Under the pieces are notes generated by a model that saw nothing but the letters and a program-made list of their open reading frames with translations, was not told the origin of the DNA and did no database searches. From Aspidiotus rigidus (Eukaryota; Arthropoda; Insecta; Hemiptera; Diaspididae): DNA of 64,000 nt. Shown here piece after piece: positions 1 through 10,345 of the stretch (position 1 is its first letter; every line of letters starts with the position of its first letter). The position numbers were made by a program, and so were the translations under genes. The DNA is taken from the NCBI GenBank assembly GCA_035079385.1, contig JAVHKY010000013.1, positions 5,950,001 to 6,014,000 on the forward strand, given 5' to 3'.

Positions 1-1
1 C

Positions 2-1201
2 AATATTCCTCATAACGAGTCACAAGAATTTTTTAACCTTCTTAATGTGTGCTGGTCACCTAACTTTTGTACGTTCAATGGGAAATTTTACGAGTTTCCT
101 GAGGAGGTAGGCATCCCCATCGGCTCTCCTTTGGGCTCTCTCGTTTCCGAGATATTCATGTCCAGACTTGAGGTTGACTTGTTTTGCTCGGGCCAAGTGC
201 TACTGAGTCACATCTATTACTGGCACCGATATGTGGACGATACATTATGTGCGTGGACCGGTCCTCGAGAACTTCTTGGTGAGTTTCTCAAACATCTGAA
301 TGAAGTGTATCCCTCCATAAAGTTCACTATAGAAATGGGAGGTTCTTCCATAAACTTTCTGGATCTCACTATCTCTGAAAGAGATGGGAACCATGATTTT
401 GCTATATTCAGAAAGGATACTTCGACCGATACAGTTGTCCACGGATCGTCCTTCTGTCCATTTTCTCGTAAAATCGCTGCCTTTAATAGTTATATTCATC
501 GATTGACCAGCATTGCGCTGAGTCAGCCAGCTTTCCAAAAGGAGCTTGCGACGATTAAGCACTTGGCCGCTGTGAATGAGGTTAACTTGGACATTGACCA
601 TATGGTCCGTAAAGAGCTTACGAGGAAGGGCCTTGATTCCACCTCCTCCCTCCCCCGCGATCTGAGCTGTAATAATGATGATAAAAAACTACGTTGGATC
701 AAGCTCCCGTTTTTGGGTGAATTTTCATCCAAGCTGACTCGTGTCCTTCGCTCCTTTAGCTTCAGTTCTGCCTTCTATAACCTCACTACGGTGAAGGGTT
801 TGTTTGTTAGGCTAAAGGACCCCATCCCGTGGCGGGAGAGGAGTAAGGTGTACAGATTGGAGTGCAAGGACTGTAACGGCGTTTACATAGGTGAGACAGG
901 TCGCCAGCTTGGAATTCGAGTAAAGGAACACCTTAGGGCCTGGAGAAAAGGAAATTTAGGTGATTCGGCCTTTGCGGACCACCTTATCTCCAGTGGTCAT
1001 GGTTTCAAGGAAGGGTCAGCTACCCTCCTCCACAAAGAGAGCTCTTACTGTAAGCGTATTGCGCTGGAAAATATCGAAATAGTGCGTCATCTGAACAGTG
1101 ACGATGTTACCGTACTCAACAGGTATTTTCCCGACGAAGGTTTGGTTGAATTGGTCTATGAGCTTGAGTCGCCATGCGAAGGCTCGCTCGTTCAATCTTG
1201 A
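2..1201 (+). CDS. Penelope-like element (family A, copy 1) reverse transcriptase C-terminus plus GIY-YIG endonuclease, 5' end off window
   Basis: The frame is open from base 2, so the protein enters from outside the window. Numbered from base 47, it shows the RT box GIPIGSPLG (residues 22-30), the catalytic YVDD (62-65) and NFLDLTI (103-109). A connecting region follows, then a CxxC (273-276) and the GIY-YIG-type signature VYIGETGR (279-286) with a downstream IRVKEH helix. This order, RT then GIY-YIG nuclease in one frame, is diagnostic of Penelope-like elements, which copy RNA into nicked target DNA in the nucleus. There is no stop or frameshift over 400 codons, unlike the second family-A copy at 24.8-28.3 kb, so this is the better-preserved copy. 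It ends at a TGA at about 1199-1201. Whether the N-terminus is intact cannot be seen. Confidence 0.93.
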   Translation, partial: NIPHNESQEFFNLLNVCWSPNFCTFNGKFYEFPEEVGIPIGSPLGSLVSEIFMSRLEVDLFCSGQVLLSHIYYWHRYVDDTLCAWTGPRELLGEFLKHLNEVYPSIKFTIEMGGSSINFLDLTISERDGNHDFAIFRKDTSTDTVVHGSSFCPFSRKIAAFNSYIHRLTSIALSQPAFQKELATIKHLAAVNEVNLDIDHMVRKELTRKGLDSTSSLPRDLSCNNDDKKLRWIKLPFLGEFSSKLTRVLRSFSFSSAFYNLTTVKGLFVRLKDPIPWRERSKVYRLECKDCNGVYIGETGRQLGIRVKEHLRAWRKGNLGDSAFADHLISSGHGFKEGSATLLHKESSYCKRIALENIEIVRHLNSDDVTVLNRYFPDEGLVELVYELESPCEGSLVQS

Positions 1202-1360
1202 TCTCGTTGTTTTACGAGTCGCATCTGGGTTAGTATAGCGTTCTAACTTTGCCCGATGATGGTTTTTTAACCTAAAGATCTCGCATCTTTTTCTGTTTAT
1301 CTCTGCGGTCATTGCAGTCAGTCTTTTTGATTACTCTTTGAGTATTCTGTAATCACATTT
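1202..1360 (+). mobile_element. 3' untranslated tail of PLE family A copy 1
   Basis: Directly follows the PLE stop codon. It can be lined up, loosely, with the tail after the second family-A copy (28260-28450): both hold a short hairpin followed by a T-rich stretch with TTACTC..TTTG..GTAT. The exact 3' boundary is not visible. Confidence 0.6.
1252..1277 (+). ncRNA. Hammerhead-like ribozyme core, degenerate (PLE tail)
   Basis: CCGATGA is followed by a GGTT/AACC hairpin and TAAAG. The hammerhead core is CUGANGA, helix II, GAAA; here two core positions differ (U to C and GAAA to TAAA). PLEs as a group are known to carry hammerhead motifs in their terminal regions. Catalytic activity of this copy is unlikely. 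Confidence 0.35.
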
Positions 1361-1961
1361 TCTTCGTTTCCTTTTACTTATATTGGCTAGGACTATGACT
1401 GTCTCAAATTCTACTCGTTTATTCAATTGGTACGTTCCACTTCACTGTTGTATCTTTCAAAATTACAATTCGTTATCGCCATTGGTTTTAGATTTCTTGG
1501 GTCTTGTCGCTGAACTTTTCCAGTTTTCCTGATAAAAACCTTCTAAATAGCCTTCATCTAGATTAAGGATTTGAAGTTTCGAGCTTGGGATTCCAAAATT
1601 TACATTGAACATGGTGTGTATGATTAGAGATAACATTTTTCGGTTATTCTCTCATAGAGCGATCAATTCATATTATTCATTCATGTTGAGCGTCCTTCTG
1701 CATACCGGTGTTTATCGATTTAGAGTTTAGTTGGCATGTAAATAAGTGATTTTGTGTCACTTCCCGAGTTTTTTAATAGCGGTGTAGGAACTAGAGAAGA
1801 GGTGGCTAACTTGAATTCGTACTTGACAGCGACAGAGTCGCTGGTGGTGGTAGTAATGTATAGAAGCTTGGCCGAAGGCGGTGATCGTGATATTTCTCAT
1901 AGCAAAAACGGATGTTTTCAAACTCATAAGAAATTCAGGATCGCGATACTACCGAGCCTAT
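1361..1961. other. No recognisable gene
   Basis: AT-rich sequence with only short frames. No coding motif or clear repeat seen. Confidence 0.5.
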
Positions 1962-2174
1962 AGGGCTTTTCCATGTCGGTGTATAGCATACGTATTCTCG
2001 TACGTGTTATCGAGTTGGTAGTATTTCTAACATTGCTCTTATGGGTATTGCTGGATTGCATACTCATTTTTATTATGGATTAGTCTGTTTGCCATAAGAG
2101 CAATGTTAGAAATACTACCAACTCGATAACACGTAGGAGAATACATATACAAGGCGCCGACATGGAAAAGCCCT
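1962..2174. mobile_element. Foldback element with 83-bp inverted arms
   Basis: Arms 1962-2044 and 2092-2174 are near-perfect inverted copies (for example AGGGCTTTTCCATGTCGG against CCGACATGGAAAAGCCCT), separated by a 47-bp loop. No protein is encoded. The shape is that of a small foldback or MITE. No target duplication could be settled by eye. Confidence 0.85.
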
Positions 2175-2450
2175 ATCAAGATGTCTTCTGGTAGCTTTCA
2201 GCTACAAGGAAGAACAATCCTCAAGCTTTTTCAGAATTTATAACTCAAGTTATTGGTCATTTTATTTAATTCATTTCCCACGTCCAATATATGTAACCAA
2301 ATTGCATGTTCACCTTCTTGATATACAACTACTAACCTGCCATTTGCTGAAAATTTTAATGGAGGCTTACTACAGGAGTTGAATATTTCTCCTATGATAG
2401 AAACAAGTTCGTTTGAGGAATCTCTGAGTCTTACATGAATATTAACAGGG
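2175..2450. other. No recognisable gene
   Basis: AT-rich spacer between the foldback element and the minisatellite-bearing repeat. Nothing recognisable. Confidence 0.45.
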
Positions 2451-2451
2451 A

Positions 2452-2920
2452 ACCTGTTTTATGGGGGGCTATTTGAGAAATCTGCCGTCCGCCGTCCGCC
2501 GTGCGTCGTGCGCCGTCCAGCGAAAAACTTAGAAAAATTTCGACCCTCGAGCCATATATGATAGGAGAGGGACTTAGAAAAATTTCGACTCTCGAGCCAT
2601 ATATGATAGGAGGGGGACTTAGAAAAATTTCGACTCTCGAGCTATATATGATAGAAGGGGGACTTAGAAAAATATCGACTCTCGAGCCATATATGATAGA
2701 AGGGGGACTTGGAAAAATTTCGACTCTCGAGCCATATATGATAGGAGAGGGACTTAGAAAAATTTCGACTGTCGAGCTATATATGATCTAGGCTTCCTTT
2801 AATTTTCAATACCAAATCTCATTCGAATCATAAAACAGGTTCCCTGCGTTCCTCGTTTAACTTCGTTAAGGAAGCCGTAGTTTTTTCAATTGTTCCAAGG
2901 TCTCTTATTTGACCCATATT
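2452..2920. mobile_element. Dispersed repeat 'CAGGGAACCTG', long copy with internal minisatellite
   Basis: The left edge CAGGGAACCTGTTTTATG is inverted at 2832-2850 as CATAAAACAGGTTCCCTG, and the interior is a 45-bp tandem array. The right part (CGTTCCTCGTTTAACTTCGT and following) recurs at about 6150 and 10300. Relatives lie near 5950-6190, 8776, 10216, 12505, 20959 and 41771. A left-flank TTAA precedes CAGG here and at 12505 and 41771, and follows CCTG at 20979. It encodes no protein, so it is probably a non-autonomous element. Confidence 0.7.
2516..2791 (+). repeat. 45-bp tandem minisatellite, about six units
   Basis: The unit begins GGACTTAGAAAAATTTCGAC and runs through CTCGAGCCATATATGATAG to a G/A-rich end. 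Because 45 is a multiple of three the array stays open as a 15-residue peptide repeat, but I regard this as chance: single diverged units of the same sequence occur elsewhere without an open frame. Confidence 0.88.
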
Positions 2921-5900
2921 TTTGTCGTTTGTAATTTCAAAAAAATTTCCAGTCCTGAGTATTTTTTTTCCTAAAATGTTGTGCGGACGGACATTAAACT
3001 TTGGATTTTTCCTTTTCGTCATCAAAATCTTTTGAGAATCTTACTTCTTAACTTCTTCAAACCCCTGCGAAGAGACGACAATATTCCTAGATTATTGTTG
3101 TCTGTGGAAAATTGTAGAAGTTTTAATTTCCCGTTTTCTCATTATATTTTATTCATTTTTTAGCTAGGGTAGGTGAAATGACTTTTGCGATGTACTCCAA
3201 TTCGCTACGACCTACTGTGAGAACATTTTTATTAAAACGAATAGTTATTAAGACTTCTCTCAATAAGCCACATATTTCTAAATAAAAGAACAAGAGGATT
3301 ACGTGTCTATCCTTACCTTTCGCCTGCTGTTTGTTACTACCATAGAGCGTCAAAATAAGAAATGAAGACATCATCTAGAATTGAATTTTTAACCCGAAGA
3401 TGACGAACGAGTTTCCTCTATTGTATTTGAATGCGAGAAAACAATGGATGAGAAGAAGAAAAAGTAAAGTTCTATTCGTTTCAAACAGGTGGTTAAGACA
3501 TAATTTGGTGTTGGTGCCGGCACTAGAGGAGCCTCGTGAAGTTTCAATGCCAGTCTTACGTGATTATCAAACGATCCTTACAGCGTGAATCAGCGTTTGC
3601 TGTTGTTTGTCAGAAAAATGTTATACCCTTTTACGTAATGTTTGTTGTAATCTTGTGAGAGGAATTTTGAATACCTCGAAAAGAACGACGAGTACAAAAC
3701 CACAGTATACCGTCTTCATCGCTTGAATGTTTTCGCGCATCAAAGGTAATATATGGGTGCTCGTAAGTTCACCGGAAAATTATTTTCCTCGTTGGTATTT
3801 TTTTTTCTGTATAAATATAATAATAATCTCAATATTCGAGTGCTCAGTCACCTTTGCTGCGTACTTTCTCTCCACACTCTGTTACTGCTAATCTAAAAAG
3901 CAATTTATTCCTCTATCCATAAACTGACTCCGAAGTGTTCTCGATATACCGAAGCTATTAACTATTAATATCTCGTTAAGTTTATAAAAAATGTAATAAG
4001 ATCTTATTCGGCAACTTAGATGATGATTAAGAAAAAAGGAGAAGAAAAAAGAGGGAGAGAGAAAAGAAAGAAGGAAGGTGGCGTGCTTTGCGTTACAACG
4101 AACAGCGGCGGTCGTTGATAATGTTGTCAAGGTATATGTTTATGTTCCAGCTCACGATACCTGAGGCATTTTCTAGACAAGTCCCTCCGTGGCTGATTAA
4201 AGAGCATGACTCGGCGATCCATTAATTATAATGCCTTATTTCAGTTTGGAAAAAACGAAGGATGAGAATAAGCTGGAGCAGTGTTAACTAACATGGGAAT
4301 GTTTGAATAAACGCGGACAGGAAATAAATTGTGAAAGCGTTTGTTTGTTGCTCGCCTCTCTTCTGTACTATCATCATGAGGAGGTATAGTACGCTCTGAG
4401 GTACTTCACTTCGAAGAGATGAGGGTAGGGTACGACGCGGACCGCGCCGCAGCGTAACGCTCTGCGCCGTGATTCTTCGCTCGCCTTAATGCCGAACCAT
4501 TTATTTAGATTGAGATGTTTATAATTGCTGGTAATGATGTATCGTACACGGAACAATATCTTCGGCTTCATAATAGCGTAGTATTTCACGGCTCTCCTCC
4601 TCCCTATTGCTGTACGAAATAGCATATCGTATAGGCCTAGATTATTTTTACTACGCGAGTTCTCGATCGTCGGTCATCGATCTAAGTCAACGATACAATT
4701 ACGTCATTTAAAGAAAAATACACACGTTCGTCAGAGAGCATCGATTTCTGGTTTTTATTAACTTGTCGGCGGCGATCCGAACGCAGTAATTACAACACAA
4801 ATGTCAGCAGTTGAAATAACGATTCACTCGGCTCGTGCTTATTTTTTCTCTTTCATTCCCGATAAGGAGTGTATAACGAGTACCTACTCGTTAGTAGGAC
4901 TTTATCTTAAATTTTAATTCGCTATCTTATTTAAGAAAGCTCTGGAATGAAGGAACAAAAATATCAAGTATCGACTCTCATCTTTTATCTGGTACGAACT
5001 CAACAACCAGTTCGAGTGTATATGAATTGACCATTGGTCATTTCCCTGTCGCTGTCGTGTTCTAATACACGAGCAAAATCATAACTACAAAATATCTGTG
5101 ATTTAGGGGTAGGCAAGGTAGGCAGCTGCCTAAACCAACAAATTTTCCCCAATCCCTTCTTTTTTCATTGTGAGAAAAATGAAAAACGGAGATTTCGCCG
5201 CCTACAATGTAATTATTTATCGCGATAATTTCGATTTTTAGAAGAAAACGCTGGAAGTGGCGCTGAATATGCAAACTGCTTAGCTAAACACGAGGGCAGA
5301 ATACGTGTAAGAGAGCGCAAATTTCTGATGGTGGTGAAATATCCCCGATCTCTTGGAGAAGATACAAAATAAAGCGGCAGGTTTCAAACAGCCTACTGCG
5401 GCTGGAAAAGTAAATCCGCACCTGGTGAAGTATTACGAGTTAATGTTTTCAGACTTTGGACGCATTTTCAGAAAACTGAAGGTTGCAAAGCTTTAAAATG
5501 CTCGAAGGTGATTTCATAATGTTGATGCAAAACAGTAGCTTTTTAAATGTACTAAGAGACAATCAATTTTATTATCTGACAATGACGCTGGTGCTTGGCT
5601 GGAAAATTCGGCCCGCTAAATTCTTCGACTGACTTTCGGCATATACATAGTTTGACCTCATTCAAAACGGGTTCGGCTGAATATCCCCAGTAGCACTGTC
5701 CGAATATTTGATTACATTAAGAGAATTCTGTAATACGAATCAATATTACTTGTTCAACGAGAGGGTTCCAATAGTATCTTCAGCCGTACAATCAAATTAC
5801 CAATAAAATCACACAAAAAAAACTGATACGGTTTTTTAGGGTCGGCTACAGTCCTCGAGTCATTGATTATCTTCACGATGAGATGGCTTAAATTCCGAGA

Positions 5901-5930
5901 CTTGAACGTAAATTCGAGAAAGTTTCGGAG
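2921..5930. other. Long stretch without recognisable genes
   Basis: About 3 kb of AT-rich DNA with only short, motif-free frames. It contains a purine-rich run at 4028-4078 (GA/AG/AAG) and nothing else I can support. It may be intron or intergenic DNA. Confidence 0.5.
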
Positions 5931-6380
5931 CTGGGTGGATCAAAAATAAGGATACTTGAAAAAAAAATTAGAGACCTTTGCAAACTTGGCCATGGAAGCG
6001 GGGAGCCCGCAAACTTCACGGCCCCGTGTAAAACAGCTTACCCTCTCCTACTATAATATATAGCTCCAAAGTTCGTGCCAGTGACGTCACAATTTGATGA
6101 CATCATGAGAACACATTTTTTAGATCCCGCACGTTCTCCATAAAGAGGTTCCCTACCACCCCTCGTTTAACTCCATTAAAGAACTCGTGAGTTTTTTCTA
6201 TTCTCCAAGACCACTCATTCCGCTCGTAAGCGACGTTATGAATGCTGGTGACGTCACAGGCAACTATCATGGATGGTTATGACGTCACGAACTAATGATG
6301 TCATCAGCTTGGGCTCCCTCTCTCCCTTACTCTCTTTTATTCTCGAGATCACTTACCCGGCTCGTAAGCCTCCCACCAGT
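5931..6380. repeat. Diverged copies of the dispersed repeat with TGACGTCA-type octamers
   Basis: Contains an inverted, diverged minisatellite unit at about 6035-6062, a right-end block at 6143-6215 (AGGTTCCCTACC..CCTCGTTTAACTCC), and three TGACGTCA octamers near 6083, 6247 and 6291 with further TGATGTCATCA variants. No coding sequence. Confidence 0.5.
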
Positions 6381-6591
6381 TTCCATTAGTAATACTGCTT
6401 GAATCTCCCGTATACTCACACCTCCGGTCCGCTCTGATGGCATCATACTTGCAGATTTCAGATTTGCGGTAGTACTTTTCAGTCTCCATTATACTGGGCT
6501 TTACGTATACTAAACTATACCAGGCCTGCTATTACCCTTCATGAAACTAGGCCTAACAGGCAGCAGTATAAGAGCCTATATTAAACTATTT

Positions 6592-6723
6592 ATTTTATAA
6601 GTTTTTTATTAAGCGGCAATTTCTTGACCCCGAAGAAGATAGTCGTAACTATCGAAACGTCGGTCATTTTTCGTTTAACCATTATATCGACGGCAGTGCC
6701 GCTTAATAAAAAACTTATAAAAT
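6592..6723. mobile_element. Foldback element with perfect 27-bp arms around a hammerhead-like hairpin
   Basis: Arms 6592-6618 and 6697-6723 are perfect inverted copies (TTTTTTATTAAGCGGCA against TGCCGCTTAATAAAAAA). The 78-bp centre contains CCGAAGA, a GATAGT/ACTATC hairpin and CGAAACGTC. The centre resembles the ends of invertebrate PLE-type elements, so this may be a short PLE-derived terminal fragment rather than a DNA transposon. Confidence 0.75.
6628..6661 (+). ncRNA. Hammerhead-like core inside the foldback
   Basis: CCGAAGA, then GATAGT-CGTA-ACTATC, then GAAAC-GTC. All core positions of CUGANGA..GAAA fit except U4, which is C. There is no obvious helix III loop. A PLE-tail origin is likely; self-cleavage is doubtful. 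Confidence 0.4.
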
Positions 6724-6933
6724 AATTTTTCCCGTCGTGCCGATTCATTTCATTCGTTCATAAACTATTTATAGACAACAAAGATGGGGGGAGGTGTTGT
6801 GATTTGTATCTCGCGGTGTGCCGTGGATCGTACGAGATTTGAAGACTTGACCTAGCAGGGGAATCACAACAAGTTTTAGGGAGTTTAAGAAAGAAAATCG
6901 GTTTTAGGTCAACAAATATTAATTTAATTGACA

Positions 6934-7892
6934 TAATCTAATCTAATATATAAAGTAGAATGTTTGTCTGTCTGTATGTATGTTCGTCTATAACTTTCGA
7001 ACGCCTTCACCTATCGACCTGGAATTTTTTTTGAAAAATTTCGTTTTTTCTGGGTCAGGTTCTTAAATACATTTCGATGTTTTGACTCCCTGAAGGTGGA
7101 GTAGGGGGCGACAAAATTAGGAAAAACGGGCATTATCGAGTACTGAAACTGCTTTGCGCTGTACGTTAGACCTACGCGCGTTGAGTGGCGCAGTTTCGAA
7201 AATTGAATTATTGTGATAACTCGAGTATAACTCATTTTTATGAAAAATTGAAGAGAACAAAAATTGTAGCCACTGTAATTTCCTTTCAAATGAGCCCGGT
7301 TCCAGATTTTTAGGAGGAAATTTTGTGACTAGGTACAGTATTCGCTGTACTTCCATACTAAGTAAGTTATTTTATTCACAGTTTTAAAAACACCTACATA
7401 AAGGATTTTACATCCGGTATCTCATACAAGAACCAATGTCTAGACACGGTGCGCACTGCGTATGGGCTAGCGGAAATGACCCTTTTTTTTACCTGTTGTC
7501 CGTGTGTTTTCTTAGGGACTGGCAAAATGTCAATGGATTTGTCTGTATTCTGCTGCGATACAGGCTTCACGCGTTAAGTCAGCTCTCAAGTGAATTAGTG
7601 TGTAAAAAATTCAATTTGGTGATTTTATTTTTGTGCGACTCGGAACTTTGATATTTTATAAGTACAGTCGCAGTTTTTGGTGTCTATTTTCTTATTTTTG
7701 AACTGAATAGTTGTGAATTTTGCAAAACTCTTTCCACTGTTTCTTTTTTAAAAATTCATCTGAATTCCAAGATACCTACAAAACACACATACCTACAAGA
7801 TACAGATACCTATAAAACACAGATATCTACTCAACACGCAGCTAGCGGTCAGGCGCGCCGGAGGCGCGTCGCCAACCGCTAGTTAATTATAA
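6934..7892 (+). mobile_element. Helentron/Helitron-like non-autonomous element
   Basis: The left part starts with an AT-rich block (TAATCTAATCTAATATATAAAG) followed by a GTCTGTCTGTATGTATG run, a combination frequent in Helitron-like elements. The right end has a hairpin, CTAGCGGT (7842-7849) against ACCGCTAG (7875-7882) around a GC-rich core, followed by TTAATTATAAATC. A short CCTACAAAACACA-type tandem array lies just before it (7770-7835). No Rep/helicase is encoded. The ends are estimates. Confidence 0.6.
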
Positions 7893-8775
7893 ATCTAAAT
7901 CTTTACAACGAATTAATTTTGTTAAAACTATGCGCGATGCAGTGTCAATAACTCCGCAACGTTTATCTTGAAGTTCCTAACGGACAGAAAACAAAAGCAG
8001 TCCGTCAGTCTACGTCTGGCAGAGTAAATACTAATTCAGAGAGACCTTAACGTAATCTAAAGATGGTTACTAAAGAAAAGTCAGAGGCGTTTAGTGGAGG
8101 TTGCTTCCAAATAGATTCAATCTCGACTTGACCAAAGCTGTCCTCAACGAAGACGAAAGTTGTCTGAGTCGTATTTGAAGGATGTAAATTTAGAGGTACA
8201 CGACAATGATCTCGTAGAAGTCTTTTAGAGTTGGTAAGAATTCGGTACGTTTACAAAAGGATCAGAAATCAGTACGTTTACAAAAGCGATTGCTTCCTCT
8301 AGTGTGACAACGGAGATTTCTTCTGATTCCATAATTTTGTCCAATTACTATTTCGCCGGATATCTGAATTACGCGCTTTGCAAATTCGGTATCTTCAAGT
8401 GATATTGAGAGTCAGTAGCGCCGTAATGATATCGATAATAAATTGCTTAGGAATAATTTGTGTTGAGATGCCAATTATTTCAGTGGAAAGGAGGTCGAGA
8501 AAGAAATGATTTAGCCTATTTAGGCTAAGTCGAATAATCGATGATGTAAATAATCAAGGATTTCGACAGGAGGTGGATTGAACTCGCAAATTTTAGAATC
8601 AGGCTCGGGGCGTGGTTGATGTCGTCATGGTCTGAGGGGGACTCCAGGTCACGGCTGATGACGGCACCAGTTGATGACATCATGGTTTATTATAAAGGAA
8701 ATGATACAGTGTCCAGGATCATTCGGGTATGGGGAGGAGAACTTGTGGGGATGGTGTAGATTCGAAAATTTTATC
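7893..8775. other. No recognisable gene
   Basis: AT-rich sequence with TGATGACGTC-like words near 8600-8690. No motif-bearing frame. Confidence 0.45.
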
Positions 8776-8930
8776 AGGGACCTGTTCACCGGGTTTTTTT
8801 GTTTTTGAAAATTTTGGTATGCGCCGTCCGGCTAAAAACTTACATAAATTTCGACTCTCGAACTACATTTGATGGGAGTGCGACTTGGAAAAATGTTGAC
8901 TTTCGAGCTACTGTATTCGGGGATTTGGAT
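8776..8930 (+). repeat. Partial copy of the dispersed 'CAGGGAACCTG' repeat
   Basis: Left end CAGGGACCTGTTCACCGGG, then GCGCCGTCCGGCTAAAAACTT and about two diverged minisatellite units, as in the 2.5-kb copy. The right end is missing, and the repeat stops close to the terminal exon of the gene at 8988. Confidence 0.6.
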
Positions 8931-8987
8931 GCCTTTTTAAATGACACACAGGAGTCGCTCGACGTACTTTTCAACGAGGATAAATCC

Positions 8988-9957
8988 TCATCGTTGACCA
9001 ATTTCAAGCCACGAACTAATACCATCCAACGTCTTCGTTACATGTTCGTCCGAATCAACCTGCAACAATTCTGCAACTCCTTCTAAATCCAGATATTTTA
9101 CTTCCTTTGGCAGAGGTACCGCGTGAGCGCCACGATCCGAGAAATCTCCGTTGATAATCCCAACGGCCTCGCAAAATTCTTCTATCTTCAAGTCAGCACC
9201 CCCTACTCTTTTCCTGAGATCGTTCAGTAAGCGGTGACGACCGTGGTCAAATATTGCCAGCCAGGTTTCTTCCCTGTTGCATTTTTTACCACCCAAACCA
9301 GCCTGGGCCAAACAGTCATTCGCTTTAAATATTTTTTGTAGTCGTTCTATCCTGCTACGGCATCCAAGTAAGAGTCGGTATTTCTTCTCTTCAGCCTGCA
9401 AAAACCAATAAACATGTTAATTATCGTCTTTCAAAGATCAAATAGTTTCGTTTTCGAGTTTTAAATGTCTATTATTACTCGAAGAGAAGCCAGGAATATC
9501 TGTTTCGAACATTATTCTAGCTTGTGTTTAAACTCAGATGTCTCGCGCTCATACTAGATCATTTTACCATTTCTTCAATGACAAGATGTTTATCGAAACG
9601 AACTCGGAAGAGAAGCCACGAATACCTATTCCGAACGCTATCCTAGCTTGTGTCTCGTGCTCATACTAGAGCATTTGCTGATTAGTTAAAAATTAGTCAA
9701 TAAACAAGCGCTATAGCTAGAGCGTTCGGTAAGACTCAACTACGTATGTATACGTCGTTCATCGAAACGAAACCGTCGTATAGCAATCACGAGTCAGTTA
9801 CGAGTGTACTCACCAAATCTTTTAGTGTGCTCACAAGAATTCCTATTCCTGTTCGCTTGGCTTTTTCAAATCCAGCCATAACTGCCGCTTTGAAGGCATG
9901 GTCATCTCCGTACGGTTCTAGGACCTCAGCCATCGCTTTCTTAAATTTTTCTTCGAG
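8988..9957 (-). CDS. Two exons of an unrecognised host-type gene (3' part)
   Basis: Exon 9957-9814 (144 nt) begins after a CTTCCAG acceptor and ends ...AAAGATTTG before a GTGAGT donor. Intron 9813-9396 (418 nt) ends TTTTTGCAG. The last exon, 9395-8988, carries the stop. Both exons are phase 0 and join in frame to 183 residues. The first is helical and charged (LEEKFKKAMAEVLEPYGDD...), the second continues AEEKKYRLLLGCRSRIERLQ, has a lone CNREETW stretch and ends SSWLEIGQR. I do not recognise the family. The open frames bounded by good splice sites argue for a real gene; upstream exons would lie at higher coordinates, but none is evident before 12 kb, so this could also be a gene fragment. Confidence 0.6.
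9480..9675. repeat. Diverged direct repeat inside the intron
   Basis: Two roughly 75-bp blocks share CGAAGAGAAGCC..GAATA, AGCTTGTGT and CTCATACTAGA, at about 9480-9560 and 9605-9675. They look like a local intronic duplication. Confidence 0.5.
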
Positions 9958-10215
9958 CTGGAAGCATTAACAACAAGAAATCATTATCACGTTGAATGTA
10001 GTCCTAATAAGAAATAGTTAATACACTTTCGTCTCAGGAATCTCGGTACGATACTGAAGATTAAAAAAACAATTGATCAAATACGCGCAAATAAGATATC
10101 TTCAATATTGTACTTTCTCTCATATTTTCATGTTAGAACGAGAAGCGATCGATTAATGCTTGAAATAACTGTGCGTTAGCAATTCAAATATGTATATATG
10201 ATATTTCTACGTCTC

Positions 10216-10345
10216 CTCCTATTATAATTGTATAGCTTGGAGGTCGAAATTTTTCCAAGTCCCCTCTTATCATATGACAATTTGACTGATGGAACAGGTT
10301 TCCTGCGTTCCTCGTTCAGCTTCGTTAAGGAAGCCGTAGGGATAA
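10216..10345 (-). repeat. Copy of the dispersed repeat with inverted interior
   Basis: The minisatellite unit reads in reverse (AGGTCGAAATTTTTCCAAGT) while the right end (GGAACAGGTTTCCTGCGTTC ..AGGAAGCCGTAG) has the same orientation as at 2840. The interior is therefore flipped relative to the end in this copy. Confidence 0.6.

Noticed and set aside
245..732. Minus-strand open frames across the first PLE
   Set aside because: They overlap the well-supported plus-strand RT frame and contain no motif; shadows of the real coding strand.
2501..2791. 96-codon frame with a repeated 15-residue peptide
   Set aside because: It is the translation of a 45-bp minisatellite; diverged units elsewhere are not open, so coding is unlikely.
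2516..2791. Possible CRISPR-like array
   Set aside because: Units are contiguous tandem repeats without unique spacers, and the genome is eukaryotic.
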